From JBCCCJ01 sp039029315 (lineage in GTDB: Bacteria > Bacteroidota > Bacteroidia > J057): a DNA stretch of 23,361 bases. Positions 23,261-23,361 of the stretch are shown one piece after another. The notes below the pieces were generated by a model that saw only the letters and a list, made by a program, of their open reading frames with translations, had not been told where the DNA came from and ran no database searches. Numbering within the stretch: position 1 is the stretch's first letter; each line of letters begins with the position of its first letter. The translations under genes and the position numbers were made by a program. The stretch is from positions 1 to 23,361 of the forward strand of contig JBCCGK010000147.1 in the NCBI GenBank assembly GCA_039029315.1, read 5' to 3'.

Positions 23261-23361
23261 GCCCACAGTATTGCAGGCAACAGCAGTTCATGGAATGTCC
23301 AATGCTAGTTGGCCAATGTGCATGCCTAATTGTCAATTTTTTTGCTCAGTGTTCTTTTGTA

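Noticed and set aside
22954..23280. 108-residue minus-strand frame at the right end
   Set aside because: It overlaps the FAH gene end and the repeat-like palindromes, and its sequence has no protein-like pattern. It is probably a spurious frame over an intergenic repeat.
1..23361. tRNA, rRNA or known riboswitch
   Set aside because: No T-arm consensus, rRNA-like stretch or riboswitch core that I recognise was seen on reading both strands. A covariance search was not possible here.

Overview
The window looks like a chromosomal segment of a Bacteroidota bacterium, most likely a Saprospiria-type lineage. The evidence is a TonB-dependent receptor with an N-terminal carboxypeptidase-regulatory-like domain, a PorV/PorQ-family outer-membrane protein, a giant secreted protein with a type IX secretion (T9SS) sorting tail, absence of clear Shine-Dalgarno sequences, and -7 boxes of the Bacteroidota type (TAnnTTTG) in front of ruvC, the response regulator and the FAH-family gene. 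No transposase, integrase, phage gene, CRISPR array, tRNA or rRNA was recognised. The assignment below phylum level is an impression.

Layout. 1-539 has no gene but is rich in inverted repeats, including two hairpins whose 10-nt loops are perfectly complementary (216-314). 540-1019 (+) is a small secreted protein of unknown function. 1036-2972 (-) is a response regulator/histidine kinase pair joined by an ATGA overlap. 3081-4475 (-) is a UDP-N-acetyl-hexosamine dehydrogenase followed by an intrinsic terminator. 4567-9305 (-) is a five-gene, nearly gapless operon: flippase-like membrane protein, family 2 glycosyltransferase, small winged-helix-like protein, DppC-type ABC permease, and GAF-SpoIIE (PP2C) phosphatase. 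9469-10032 (+) is ruvC. 10042-10937 (-) is greA followed by a HIT-family gene. 11079-19921 (-) is a three-gene operon, TonB-dependent receptor, 1332-residue T9SS-type protein, PorV/PorQ-like protein, ended by an intrinsic terminator at 11013-11048. 20125-21576 (+) is a helical-repeat (TPR-like) protein transcribed divergently from that operon. 21659-21883 (-) is a possible small secreted protein. 22155-23009 (+) is a fumarylacetoacetate hydrolase-family enzyme. The last 350 bases hold palindromes that look like a dispersed intergenic repeat.

How the parts may work together. Two blocks concern the cell envelope. The receptor/cargo/PorV-like operon looks like a self-contained outer-membrane module, in which a large exported protein is encoded between the two barrel proteins that could move or anchor it. 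The five-gene operon couples membrane glycosyl transfer and a lipid- or glycan-flippase-like protein to a transport permease and a signalling phosphatase. The nucleotide-sugar dehydrogenase next to it could supply an acidic sugar, although it has its own terminator. The remaining genes (ruvC, greA, HIT, FAH) are ordinary housekeeping or metabolic genes.
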